Assembly: GCA_905221605.1 (NCBI GenBank)
Contig: CAJNDS010000047.1
Location: 494,001-558,000 of the forward strand
Source of the DNA: Symbiodinium natans
Taxonomy: Eukaryota > Sar > Dinophyceae > Suessiales > Symbiodiniaceae
Length of the DNA: 64,000 bases
Direction of reading: 5' to 3'
Both the position numbers and the translations under genes were made by a program. The notes beneath the pieces were generated by a model. That model was not told the DNA's origin. It was given only the letters and a program-made list of their open reading frames with translations, and did no database searches. Of the stretch, positions 22,036 to 32,211 are shown piece by piece (within the stretch, counting starts at the first letter, position 1; every line of letters starts with the position of its first letter).

Positions 22036-24718
22036 CTCAGACGTCAAAAAGGAATCCCAAGATATCTCAACCAAACCGACCCTACAGAGCAGCTTAAACA
22101 AAGATGCAATAATGTTGCCTCGTCTGTTTTCCTTATCGTCTCAGGCGCCGCATCGCCAGATTGAGAGAAGCGCTGCAGTTGAAGGTAATAGGTGACCCGT
22201 GGGTCAAAGATGCTGTAAGAGAATGCCTGCTTGCAGATCGGCGCCTCAGATGCTGCAATCTTTAGCCGACTCACCATCCTTTCTGAGCCCAAGCCATGTC
22301 ATTCCTTGGCGATTGGCCAGCCCCAAACACATCCCATAGAACACGTGTGACTTGCAAGCGCAGACACCGCCCCATCGTTCCAAGTGCCGACATCCTTATT
22401 GAAGCTGACCTGCAGGTCTGCCATGTCTGCCATCTCCGTCTAAACCAGCTTTTGCACAGCACAGCACTAATATACAAAAATGCTTCTGCATTTCTATTTG
22501 TATACTTACGTAATTTACAAAGTACCCTCTCTTGGGGCATGGCACTGACCGTCTCTCACTGGATTCCAGCGCTGTTCAGAATGTTAGAAGAGGTCCTAGA
22601 GTTTCAAGTCACAATTACATGTAGATGTGTTTTGGGCTTGTTTGGGTGCTTGGGGAACGTCGCTTGAAAGCGCCTGGCCATGCTCTGCGAAGCAGCCGCC
22701 AGGGTAGTCTTCAGTCGCAATCTCGGTTGTTCCCGAAAGCTTCAGCGAAGGGTTCTTCGGAGAAAAAAAACGTCAACCTACCATCACCACACTACAATCA
22801 CCACACTCCAATCACCACACTACCATCACCACACTACCATCACCACACTACAATCACCACACTCCAATCTCCACACTACCATCACCACAGTACCATCACA
22901 TCACTTCCGCTATTAAATTCTCTCTTATTTCTTAGGCTGGGGTGGGTTTCGCCGCGGCTAGCGCGATGCACCCCTCTGCGGGGATCGTGCGTGTCGGAGC
23001 GCTCCCGCTGTGCGTTTTTGCGCATTCAGATGTGCGCCCGCGCGCCCTCTGCGGGGATCGTGCGTGTCGGAGCGCTCCCGCTGTGCGTTTTTGCGCATGT
23101 GGATCTGCGCCCGCGCACCCTCTGCGGGGATCGTGCGTGTCGGAGCGCTCCCGCTGTGCGTTTTTGCGCATGTGGATTTGTGCCCGCGCACCCTCTGCGG
23201 GGATCGTGCGTGTCGGAGCGCTCCCGCTGTGCGTTTTTGCGCATTGTACAACTTGCTTCGCACACCCTCTGCGGGGATCGTGCGTGTCGGAGCGCTACCG
23301 CTGTGCGTTTTTGCGTATTTTCAAGCGTGGTCGTGCACCCTCTGCGGGGATCGTGCGTGTCGGAGCCTTCCTCACCTCTTCCTCTCCTCTTCCTCTTCCT
23401 CTGCTCTTCTTTTCCTCTTCCTCTCCTCTTCCTCTCCTCTTCTTTTCCTCTTCCTCTCTTCATCCTCTCCTCTTCCTCTCCTCTTCCTCTCCTCTTCCTC
23501 TCCTCTTCCTCTCCTCTTCCTCTCCTCTTCCTCTCCTCTTCCTCTCCTCTTCCTCTCCTCTTCCTCTCCTCTTCCTCTGCTCTTCCCTCTTCTTTTCCTC
23601 TTCCTCTCCTCTTCCTCTCCTCTTCTTTTCCTCTTCCTCTCCTCTTCCTCTCCTCTTCCTCTCCTCTTCCTCTCCTCTTCCTCTCCTCTCCTCTTCCTCT
23701 CCTCTTCCTCTGCTCTTCCTCTGCTCTTCCTCTCCTCTTCTTTTCCTCTTCCTTTCTTCTTCTCTCCTCTTCCTCTCCTCTTCCTCTCCTCTTCCTCTCC
23801 TCTTCCTCTCCTCTTCCTCTCCTCTTCCTCTCCTCTTCCTCTCCTCTTCCTCTCCTCTTCCTCTCCTCTTCCTCTGCTCTTCTTTTCCTCTTCTTTTCCT
23901 CTTCCTCTCCTCTTCCTCTCCTCTTCTTTTCCTCTTCCTCTCCTCTTCCTCTCCTCTTCCTCTCCTCTTCCTCTCCTCTTCCTCTCCTCTCCTCTTCCTC
24001 TCCTCTTCCTCTGCTCTTCCTCTGCTCTTCCTCTCCTCTTCCTCTCCTCTTCCTCTCCTCTTCCTCTCCTCTTCCTCTCCTCTTCCTCTGCTCTTCTTTT
24101 CTTCTTCCTCTCCTGGAAAGTCGACTTTTGTAGTACAAACGTAGTACGCCGCGGACGCCCGGAGCTGCCGTGGCTGGAAAGTCGACTTTTTGCAGTACAA
24201 ACGTAGTACGCCGCGGACGCCCGGAGCTGCCGTGGCTGGAAAATCGACTTTTTGTAGTACAAATGTAGTACGCCGCGGACGCCCGGAGCTGCCGTAGCTG
24301 GAAAGTCGACTTTTTGTAGTACAAACGTAGTACGCCGCGGACGCCAGGAGCTGCCGTAGCTGGAAAGTCGACTTTTTGTAGTACAAACGTAGTACTTGTA
24401 GTACAAACGTAGTATGCCGCGGACGCCCGGAGCTGCTGTGGCTGGAAAGTCGACTTTTTGTAGTACAAACGTAGTACGCCGCGGACGCCCGGAGCTGCCG
24501 TAGCTGGAAAGTCGACTTTTTGTAGTACAAACGTAGTACGCCGCGGACGCCCGGAGCTGCCGTGGCGCGAAAGTCGACTTTTCCCGAAAGCTTCAGCGAA
24601 GGGTTCTTCGGAGAAACAAAAACGTTAGCCCTACCACACTACCACACACTCGCACTACCACACACTCACACTACAATCACCACACTACAATCACCACACT
24701 ACCATCACCACACTCCTA

Positions 24719-24816
<98 letters not shown>

Positions 24817-27800
24817 CAATCACCACACTACCATCACCACACTCCAATCACCACACTCCACACATCACCTCCTCTATTAAATTCTCTCTTATTTCTTAAG
24901 CTGGGGTGGGTTTCGCCGCGGCCAGCGCGATGCACCACTCTGCGGGGATCGTGCGTGTCGGAACTCTAGGGCTTCGAAAACGTCGCAAATACCGTGGGCG
25001 CGGAACTCTGGGGCTTCGAAAACCTAGCAAATACCGTGGGCGCGGAACTCCGGGGCTTCGAAAACCTCGCAAACACCGTGGGCGCGGGCGCGAAACTCTG
25101 GGGCTTCGAAAACCTCACAAACACCGTGGGCGCGGAACTCTGGAGCTTCGAAAACCTCGCAAATACCGTGGGCGCGGAACTCTGGGGCTTCGACAACGTC
25201 CAAAATCCGTGGGCGCGGAACTCTGGGGCTTCGAAAACGTCGCAAATACCGTGGGCGCCTCTGGGGCGTCGAAAACCTCGCAAATACCGTGGGCGCGGAA
25301 CTCTGGGGCTTCGAGAACGTCGCAAATACCGCGGGCGCGGAACTCTGGGGCTTCGAAAACGTCGCAAATACCGTGGGCGCGGAACTCTGGGGCTTCGAAA
25401 ACGTTGCAAATACCGTGGGCGCGGAACTCTGGGGCTTCGAAAACGTCGCAAATACCATGGGCGCGGAACTCTGGGGCTTCGAAAACCTCACAAACACCGT
25501 GGGCGCGGAACTCTGGAGCTTCGAAAACCTCGCAAATACCGTGGGCGCGGAACTCTGGGGCTTCGACAACGTCGCAAATACCGTGGGCGCGGAACTCATG
25601 GGGCTTCGAAAACGTCGCAAATACCGTGGGCGCGGAACTCTGGGGCTTCGAAAACCTCGCAAATACCGTGGGCGCGGAACTCCGGGGCTTCGAAAACCTC
25701 GCAAACACCGTGGGCGCGGAACTCTGGAGCTTCGAAAACGGCGCAGCAAATAGCGCGACGGCTCTCGTGTGGGCGCGCAATCATTGCGGATGACATCTTG
25801 TCCTGCGCTCATGCAGAGCTATGCTTTGATCTGTTCACAACATGGCAGCAGGCGCCTCAGGCCATGTGGGACTTTTGCATGCTGGCATGTGTAATGTTGA
25901 CTTCACATTAGTGGATCCACCCGCAATTGTAAAATCCCGCTGCCGGAACACAATAGTGTAGCCCGCCACAATTGTAAAATCCGACCCGGGAAATCCGGTT
26001 TTTACGGGCGTGGTGCTACTACCTAATACTAAAGCTAATACTACGTCCTACCAGGATTTAGGCGAACAGTATTGAGGAGGCCCTGGCCGGAGAGATTGAT
26101 CAATGAAGGGGGGGGGGGGGTTTATTAATGCGAAGTCAACATTACGTGGTATCACCCCATTGCCGTCATCGCGCTACCATCGCCTCAGCTATATACGGCC
26201 TCTCTACACTGCCTATTCTATTCCATCTTCTTTGCGTTTCGCGTCCTTTTCGCTGTCGACGCGACACCTGCTTCCTATCCTACTACACCACACCACGATC
26301 ACCGCACTGACAACACAACCAACTCTACGTGTCAGTTGATATCTTCGCACTGATTGCTTTCGGGATAATCGGTGTCTAGTTTTTAAGGCATTCTGCTAAA
26401 CGACGAGCTCTGCCCCAACACGGGGCCGCCCCACAGAGGATCCAACGGTTCAGTTTCAAGGCAACGACCGAGGTGCTAGGCACTTTCGCTGCCGACTGGA
26501 AAGGGAAATGGGAAACGTAAATCGACTGCCACTGGAATGTACCTGAATGTCCGGAACAGACCGGAATTGGCCGAGAAGCTGAGTCTCCCCAGGTCAAGCC
26601 CAGCAGATTTGCAGCATCGCGACACGTCTTCAGCTGGTCTACCGACTCGGTGGGTGAAGGGCACTCCTCGAATGGAATCTTGGAAAAAAAGACAAGTCTG
26701 GAAAGTTCGGGTGATCTACGCCGTGATGTAACCTGTGGAAAAGTTCATGTTGCTTGTAAAGGACCTTCTGCAAACACACGTGCTGGACCGAGAAAATTCG
26801 TTGTGCATCTGCATCTATGTCTTCAGCCTTTGACCGCATCTATCAGACTCTATCACCGGAGCTTCTGGACCTCTGCTGAGCTACGTTGCTGCCCTTCTCA
26901 GCTGCGAAGAACGGAAGCGCCAGCTCGCACGCTCCTGTCCGGAGATTCTCGGAGAGTGGCGTCTCGTTCCATGTGGGAGCTTCAAATGCTCAAGAAGCCT
27001 GTGAGCAGACTAGTGACTAGTCATGAGAAGATGGAGTTGGCAAAAAAACAACCTGCCAGCCCTCAAGCTCCCAACAACGGACACCACGACAGCGCAGAAA
27101 AAAAGAAACTAGCTGCTCATAAGGCTCATCACAGGCTCTCAGAAGTCATGAATACCCTGCCTGTCTCGCTTTTTACATGTGTGGCTGGGCAGCTTCCGTC
27201 AGCTGTGGCGGGAGCATGGAGCCTTGGATACTTGCATGCACTGTGCATCAATGTGCCCACCCTCCCACCAGATCCCTCCAATTACTTTGTCTTCGCTAGC
27301 ACAGGGCCCTGTCCAGAACCACAGACGCCATGCACACCATGCACACCCTAATCTCTGCAGGGTCGGCACACTACCATGTGTCACCAGAGACGCGTTCTAG
27401 AGTTCTACCAAGCCTGTCCACAGAACTCTCCAAGCGACGGCAAAATCTTGCAAAGCGGGAATGTGCCTCGGACAGCTGAACCTGTGGGCGACTTGTTGAA
27501 GTAAACGCCCTGGTAACGTCCTTACAGCTGCTCAAGAGTCGCTCTGAGATCTGTTGTGGTCCAGAGATGGGAATGGCGGTATGTGCCTTTGGTCTGCATG
27601 CCAGTGGCGAAAAGAGATCTTAGGTCAATACTTACTGAGTGCTGTACTCGTCTTTCGACATCTTTCGGGTATTCACGGCAGCCAGGAGACCCGCTGCGAT
27701 CTCGTAGCATCCATGCGGCCAGTCTGCATCCTCCTCCTCCTCGATGTACGTCTGCCTCGACGAGTACCATCCCACGGACCCCTTGACGGCCGGACCGGTT

Positions 27801-29820
27801 CCCAACACTTCGACTCAGCATGTTCAGGTAGATTCTAGTGCAAGAAGTCGTGGGCCATTAAGGACCGCATCCATGCGGAGGCTATGAGGACATCTGCTCT
27901 TTGATGTTGAACTTCGGTTTCGAAGGACTCCACTTAATTACACTCGAAATCATAGGTCCAATTGTGATCCTTCTACAAACTAGACCACACATTCTGACAA
28001 GAGCGCTCTTCTCAGAGGCCCGGGCCCGAGGTACTCCGCGGCTCTTTTGCACGCAGACGCGGTCCTCAAGAGTTTTGCCGGCAAAGCCCGACAATTGCAC
28101 TAAACCCTTCGGGGACCGTATTGGCCTGTATTAAAAAGCTGGGTCTTGCGAAGCGACTCTTTACGCCGAGAGGCTTCAGGTCTCCCAAATTGACGGGGCA
28201 GCGGGTGGAGTCCTCAGAGCCTGGAGATGGCATATGGGGGCATATGGGGGCCAGCAACCCGGCGAGTGCAAAGGGCAGGTTTGGCTTATGGCACTTGCCT
28301 CGGGCGTAGGGTGGCCGGGTGATATTGGCGAGCTTCAAGATCTCGGCTCCTCAGGCGAGGTGCTCAGTACCCTCGACCCAACTCCCGACAATCTGAATCG
28401 TAGGCTGTGAAGAACATGATTCGACACCGCCAAGCTGAGAAGGCCTTGCAGGGTGGACACAGACATGCACATGTTACGACCATTTTGAAGGGCGCCCAGC
28501 ATTGACATTGCTCAGCCTTTGAGAAGCACCGCCAGCCACAGGAGCCCCACGTTAAGAGCTCCGAGCATCTCAATTTAGTCAGCCCTCTGTCGTACGACCT
28601 GTGGCCTGATGCTTCTGCTTTCATTTTCCTTAACAACTCCACATTCGCACATCAAGGGGCATAGCGCCTTGGGCGAGATGAGCGCATGAATACATGCAAA
28701 TCCCACGCAAAGTCCTGGCACATCGCATGAGAGGCCGAAGATGCTGAAGCGCGGCTGGTTCTCCACGTTATCTGGGCACTCCGAGCCGTTGAGGTGCGGC
28801 AGGCCTCACCAAGAGGCCACAAGCCAAAAGTCAAAGCAGCGACATTCTGTGGCATGTGACGGGTGAAACCATGAACTAGTAAGCGCATTTCTGAACTGTT
28901 ACAACCCTGTCCTGCCTGACGTTTCCAGCCACGTGTACTGGTATTGGGGGCAAATGGCCACGTCGTCGGTATATGCCACCGCATGGTGCGAAGACTCGTG
29001 TATAAATGTCTGGATCGCATCAGCAAGGAGCCCAAGGCGTTCTGCAACGACTGTCAGTATACAGACATATACCACAGGCTGGCCTTTCTGATTCCGTCGG
29101 AAGGCTCCTTGCAGGTCAGGAACACCATCGAAGGTAGATGGATACACAAATGCGAAGGTGCTGTCGTCACAGTCAGACGCATTGTAGAGAAACTCGGCCG
29201 TGTTCATCACATGCACGGCCGAGTTGAGCAGCCGAAGCACTTCGACACGAGTCTCGTTCAGAGAAGGTCCAGTGACTGCGTCATCTCCAAACCACTTCTG
29301 AAGATGAAGAACTGTCCTGTGCAGGCCTCGGCTGCTGCGACTGATCGCTCGATGTGCAAATACGCACGAATAGTGTCACTAACATGCACTGCAAGCCAAG
29401 CGGCGCAGGTTGCGAATTGCATTCATGATGAAGACCCGGGCGACCAAGTTGAACTTGGCCAACTTGTTCTGCCAGTCTTTGGGCTGCGCATCACTGCCAG
29501 CCAAGTAGGAGTTGAATGCACGCGGGTAGACTCTGAACATGTACAAGATGCGGAGGGCAAGCTCCTTGGCACAGGAAATGGCAGGTGCCCACAGCAGCAG
29601 CAGCAGCAGCAGCAATGGCAATGGCAACGGCCATGGCAATGGCAAGGGCAATGGCAAGGGCAATGGCAATGGCAATGGGCGGGGTGGGTCTGCCTAGGAC
29701 AAGCACATCAGGCAACCTCGCAAATCCCAAAACCTGAAGCCTAGCATCAGAGCTGTAGGATTTCACCAGCACCTCAAAGGTGTGCTGGTACGGATCCTCA
29801 ACCCGGACACTTCCACGCTG
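21853..29820 (-). CDS. M35/aspzincin-like zinc metallopeptidase (split gene with a very long last intron)
   Basis: Family members are secreted zinc endopeptidases with an HExxH motif and an Asp as third ligand. Exons in minus order are: about 29820-29700 (YQHTFEVLVKSYSSD), 29575-29388 (YMFRVYPRAFNSYLAGSDAQ, the pre-catalytic helices), 29285-28959 (FVYPSTFDG, FIHESSHHAVAYTDDV) and 22035-21853 (IAYGRARCQALARDDP, NADSFGYYV, stop). HESSH plus TDD, then YG...C..LA...P..A..NAD..Y, is the family order. The penultimate exon can end at GACGTG|GC and the last begin after TCTGAG, in frame. No other HExxH exon was seen between them, so I treat the two ends as one gene. Two tandem genes, one broken, remain possible. 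The N-terminal exon is not identified. Confidence 0.6.
22733..22990. repeat. Copy 1 of a duplicated segment, with CACCACACTACAAT repeats
   Basis: It begins CCCGAAAGCTTCAGCGAAGG, passes through tandem CACCACACTACAAT-type units and ends TTAAATTCTCTCTTATTTCT then GGGGTGGGTTTCGCCGCGG up to CTCTGCGGGGATCGTGCG. The same boundaries recur at 24583-24962 with different downstream sequence. Confidence 0.9.
22974..23366. repeat. 73-bp tandem repeat, five full copies plus a partial
   Basis: CTCTGCGGGGATCGTGCGTG starts at 22974, 23047, 23120, 23193, 23267 and 23340, a 73-74 bp period. Each unit continues GTCGGAGCGCTCCCGCTGTG and CGTTTTTGCGCAT, with a variable tail. As 73 is not a multiple of three, the long frames here are not real coding sequence. 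Confidence 0.9.
23367..24112. repeat. Polypyrimidine CTCTTCCTCTC satellite
   Basis: About 745 bp consist almost purely of CTCCTCTTC-type units. One strand is all pyrimidine, so it gives very long false Leu/Ser or Glu/Arg/Lys frames in both directions. Such tracts can form triplex (H-DNA). Confidence 0.95.
24113..24584. repeat. 62-bp tandem repeat, eight copies
   Basis: The GTCGAC landmark (ATCGAC in one copy) recurs at 24120, 24181, 24243, 24305, 24367, 24449, 24511 and 24573. Each unit contains GTCGACTTTTTGTAGTAC, AAACGTAGTACGCCGCGGAC and GCCCGGAGCTGCCGTGG. One copy carries an extra 20 bp duplication of the GTAGTACAAACGTAGTAC core, which explains the 82 bp spacing. Confidence 0.9.
24583..24962. 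repeat. Copy 2 of the duplicated segment, with a long (CA)n insertion
   Basis: It has the same left edge (CCCGAAAGCTTCAGCGAAGG) and right edge (GGGGTGGGTTTCGCCGCGG, CTCTGCGGGGATCGTGCG) as 22733-22990. Its interior holds an almost perfect (AC)n run at about 24719-24812, absent from copy 1. Confidence 0.9.
24960..25745. repeat. 42-bp tandem repeat, about 19 copies, open in several frames
   Basis: CTTCG landmarks recur every 42 bp (24972, 25014, 25056, 25104 with a 6 bp insertion, 25146, 25188 and on). The unit is close to GGGCGCGGAACTCTGGGGCT then TCGAAAACCTCGCAAATACC. Because 42 is a multiple of three, the array stays open on both strands and encodes a 14-residue period (GAELWGFENLANTV on one frame). 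I regard this as a satellite rather than a protein. Confidence 0.9.
25912..28570. other. No recognisable gene; short direct repeats and a G run
   Basis: CAATTGTAAAATCC occurs twice 47 bp apart (about 25923 and 25970). A G run of about 14 lies at 26106-26120. A plus-strand block near 26880-26980 (LLSCEERKRQLARSCPEILG) looks exon-like but lies on the opposite strand to all recognised genes. The whole stretch probably belongs to the last intron of the M35-like gene. Confidence 0.4.
28959..29285 (-). CDS. M35-like peptidase: catalytic exon
   Basis: The frame reads ETRVEVLRLLNSAVHVMNTA, FVYPSTFDGVPDLQGAF, VVYVCILTVVAERLG and FIHESSHHAVAYTDDV. The zinc-binding HESSH is at about 29000-28986 and is followed by the TDD Asp ligand. 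The exon probably ends at 28959 at a GC donor. Confidence 0.65.
29598..29690. repeat. CAG run followed by GGCAAT hexanucleotide repeats
   Basis: Eight CAG-type triplets run into about twelve imperfect GGCAAT units. The tract lies between two proposed exons of the M35-like gene. Confidence 0.85.
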
Positions 29821-32193
29821 CCGCCGATGCTTGCCAACCGCCTTTCGCTTTGCAAATGGCTCCGCTTGGTCCGCTTGGTCCGGCCTCATTTTTCTCAAAG
29901 AAGGCCTCATTTGTCTCAAAGAAGGAATTTCGAAGCAGCTCGACGGAGCTCCAAGGAGCTCCAAGGAGTTTGAAGGAGCGAAGATTCGAGGCATCGCTTG
30001 GATTTTCGCACCAGGGGTCAAAAAAACAACGTGCGGTGCAACAGGGCAGGGGTCGAAAAAACAACCACAGGGGCCGAAAAACAAGGAGCCCATTTCACTT
30101 TGAAGCCAAGCTGCGCCGACTGCAAGTCCTCCTGTGTCTCAATCAGTGATTTGGGGTTTGGGTCTAAAGTTCGACTTCGGTACTGCGATATCTGCTGTCA
30201 TGGATTAACACGTGTGGCATGTCGAGTCCAGTCTCGGGCGCCTGCAAATACCTGTCCCCATTCGCGGCTTCACACTTTGCACTTCGCTCGGACAACACGC
30301 CATTACAATGTGCACTCACGTCTGCTCGAATGCGGGTGTTCGCCCGCCCGCCCCCTGCACCCCCCAGTCCGAGTTCGCGAAGCGTGTGGCCAAAGTCTGC
30401 GGCGAAAGATCTTCACTGCAGATGTCATGACCTGACGAAGGTTGCAGCTATGAGACCTACAAGTGAAAGACTGGCTGTGTCAAGGACGTTGCTTGCTTCA
30501 AATCTTCCGGGCAAGCCGAACTTTTCTAGGGCACCGGCACCGGCTTTCTTCCATGCTTGTTCAAACCCGTTTGTTCCGAGCCTTGAGCATCCTGATAGCA
30601 GCCGATGTCTGGACCCGGAGGCATCACCACGTTCTGAGAGGCTAGGAACTGTACCGAAAGACGGCACAATTCAGCACCTGAGCGGCTGCAAGTGAGACTT
30701 ATACTCCGGCTTGACAACCCTGCAGCGAAGAGGACCTCCAGCCCTACATGAGTTGCAGGTCGGCCCTGTGTGCGTGCATCCTGCACGACAATGTGCAGCA
30801 TGCCAGCGTAACTCTGCACATTCATCAGCTGAATTTTCCCTTCCCTTCAGAGTCAGCCCTTCATCCCATGCGGTTGCTAGCGATCAAGCTCCAGTGAGGC
30901 GCAATGCACATGGCCTCCCTGCACAGCAGTCTTCTCCAGCTGCACTGCGTCAGCATATGCCTTTTCAAGACTACGCAACCTTTCAACCTCCAGACTTGAA
31001 GCTTGACAGCGTAGGCAGTTGTCTTTAGAATCTTTGGATACACGAAGCTTATTATGGCCTGGAAAGTGCTGGGCGCCACGGCTAGCAGCATGCGCAAGTC
31101 GGACAATGCGAGAGAGCTCCTGAGCCAATGGATTGCATGGGATTACTAGTTTCTAGTTCGCCGGGTTTCAGGCCACACAGCCCACGGAGCGGAAGCAAAG
31201 GGGCCTGCCGTCACCGGAGAGTAGTGAGCAGACGCCGTCGGCTTTGGAGCACAGCAAGCTGTGATCCGGATCCTGCGAAGTGGAAAAGCACAAAACAGCT
31301 CCCCCACCACATCGGCGTCGCGCCAGGCCTTGTCCCGGGAGGCCCGAGCCGCGTGCCGCTGGAGCGCCCGGAAAGCGCAGGAGCCCTCAGAGAGGGAAGA
31401 GAGCTGTGAGGAGGGTGTAGGGTTTAGGGAGAGAGGGGTTCCCCCGAGTGCTCCGTAGATATCTCCTTTGTGGGGACGCTCTGAGCGAAGAGAGGATCTC
31501 TTTGCCACGGGAAGAGTATGGCAATATTATAGAGGGGGGGCACCTTATGTGCACCACCAGGACCAAGCTCCGCAGGCTCGGCAGGCTCCGCAAGCGCCTC
31601 ACACTCGCCGTCGGCCCCCAGAGCTTCCAGTGGCTCCAAGTCCTCCAGGTCGGCGAAGCAGAAGCCGACCACCAACCAGATCCATCGGAGCATTTGAGCG
31701 CCGCCTCCTTTTTCTGTTTTCTGTTTGGGGAAGTATGTACATGTGGGCCCACACGGCCTCGTCTCTCAAAGCCTCGAGCCGGAGCATATGGAGCACCACC
31801 TATGCTACAGCTCGCGGCTAGCTCATTCCCGACCAGGTCCGTGAGACTTGTGCGCATTTTTCGCTCTGCTGGATGAGCTCTGGTTGACAGCTTTAGAAAC
31901 AACATTCCTCACGAGTGCTGCCCATCAGACTTGCATCTGTGACATTGGCGCCCACGCCAAAAGATGTGCAGTCCACCTCTTCTGCGCACCTTCATCAACA
32001 CACACACACACACACACACTCGCCACACGCGGAAAACAAGCCTCTTCCAAGTGGGGGCACGGACCCCTGCTGCAAACAGGCCACAGTCGTTTGTCGTAGC
32101 ACTCAGCATCTGTGCTGCCAAGCAATCCGACGACGGTCTTGCGCTTCCTTCGTGGCTTCAGGTGCTTTGCCACCCGTCTAGCCAAACTTGGTT

Positions 32194-32211
32194 TGGGGTT
32201 TAGGGTTTAGG
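32194..32211 (+). repeat. Short TTTAGGG-type telomere-like motif
   Basis: GGGGTTTAGGGTTTAGGG holds two to three units of the TTTAGGG repeat known from plant and reported for dinoflagellate telomeres. It is too short to be a telomere. Confidence 0.5.

Noticed and set aside
22625-24206. Several plus-strand frames of 400-500 residues and minus-strand frames of 340-480 residues
   Set aside because: They are translations of the 73-bp repeat and the CT satellite, consisting of Leu/Ser/Pro or Arg/Glu/Lys runs, and exist in all frames.
24719-24812. CRISPR or regulatory array
   Set aside because: It is a plain CA dinucleotide run. No spacer-repeat structure exists anywhere in the window.
24906-25911. 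Repeat-protein gene of about 300 residues
   Set aside because: The 42-bp period explains openness in several frames on both strands. There is no distinct start context or non-repeat domain.
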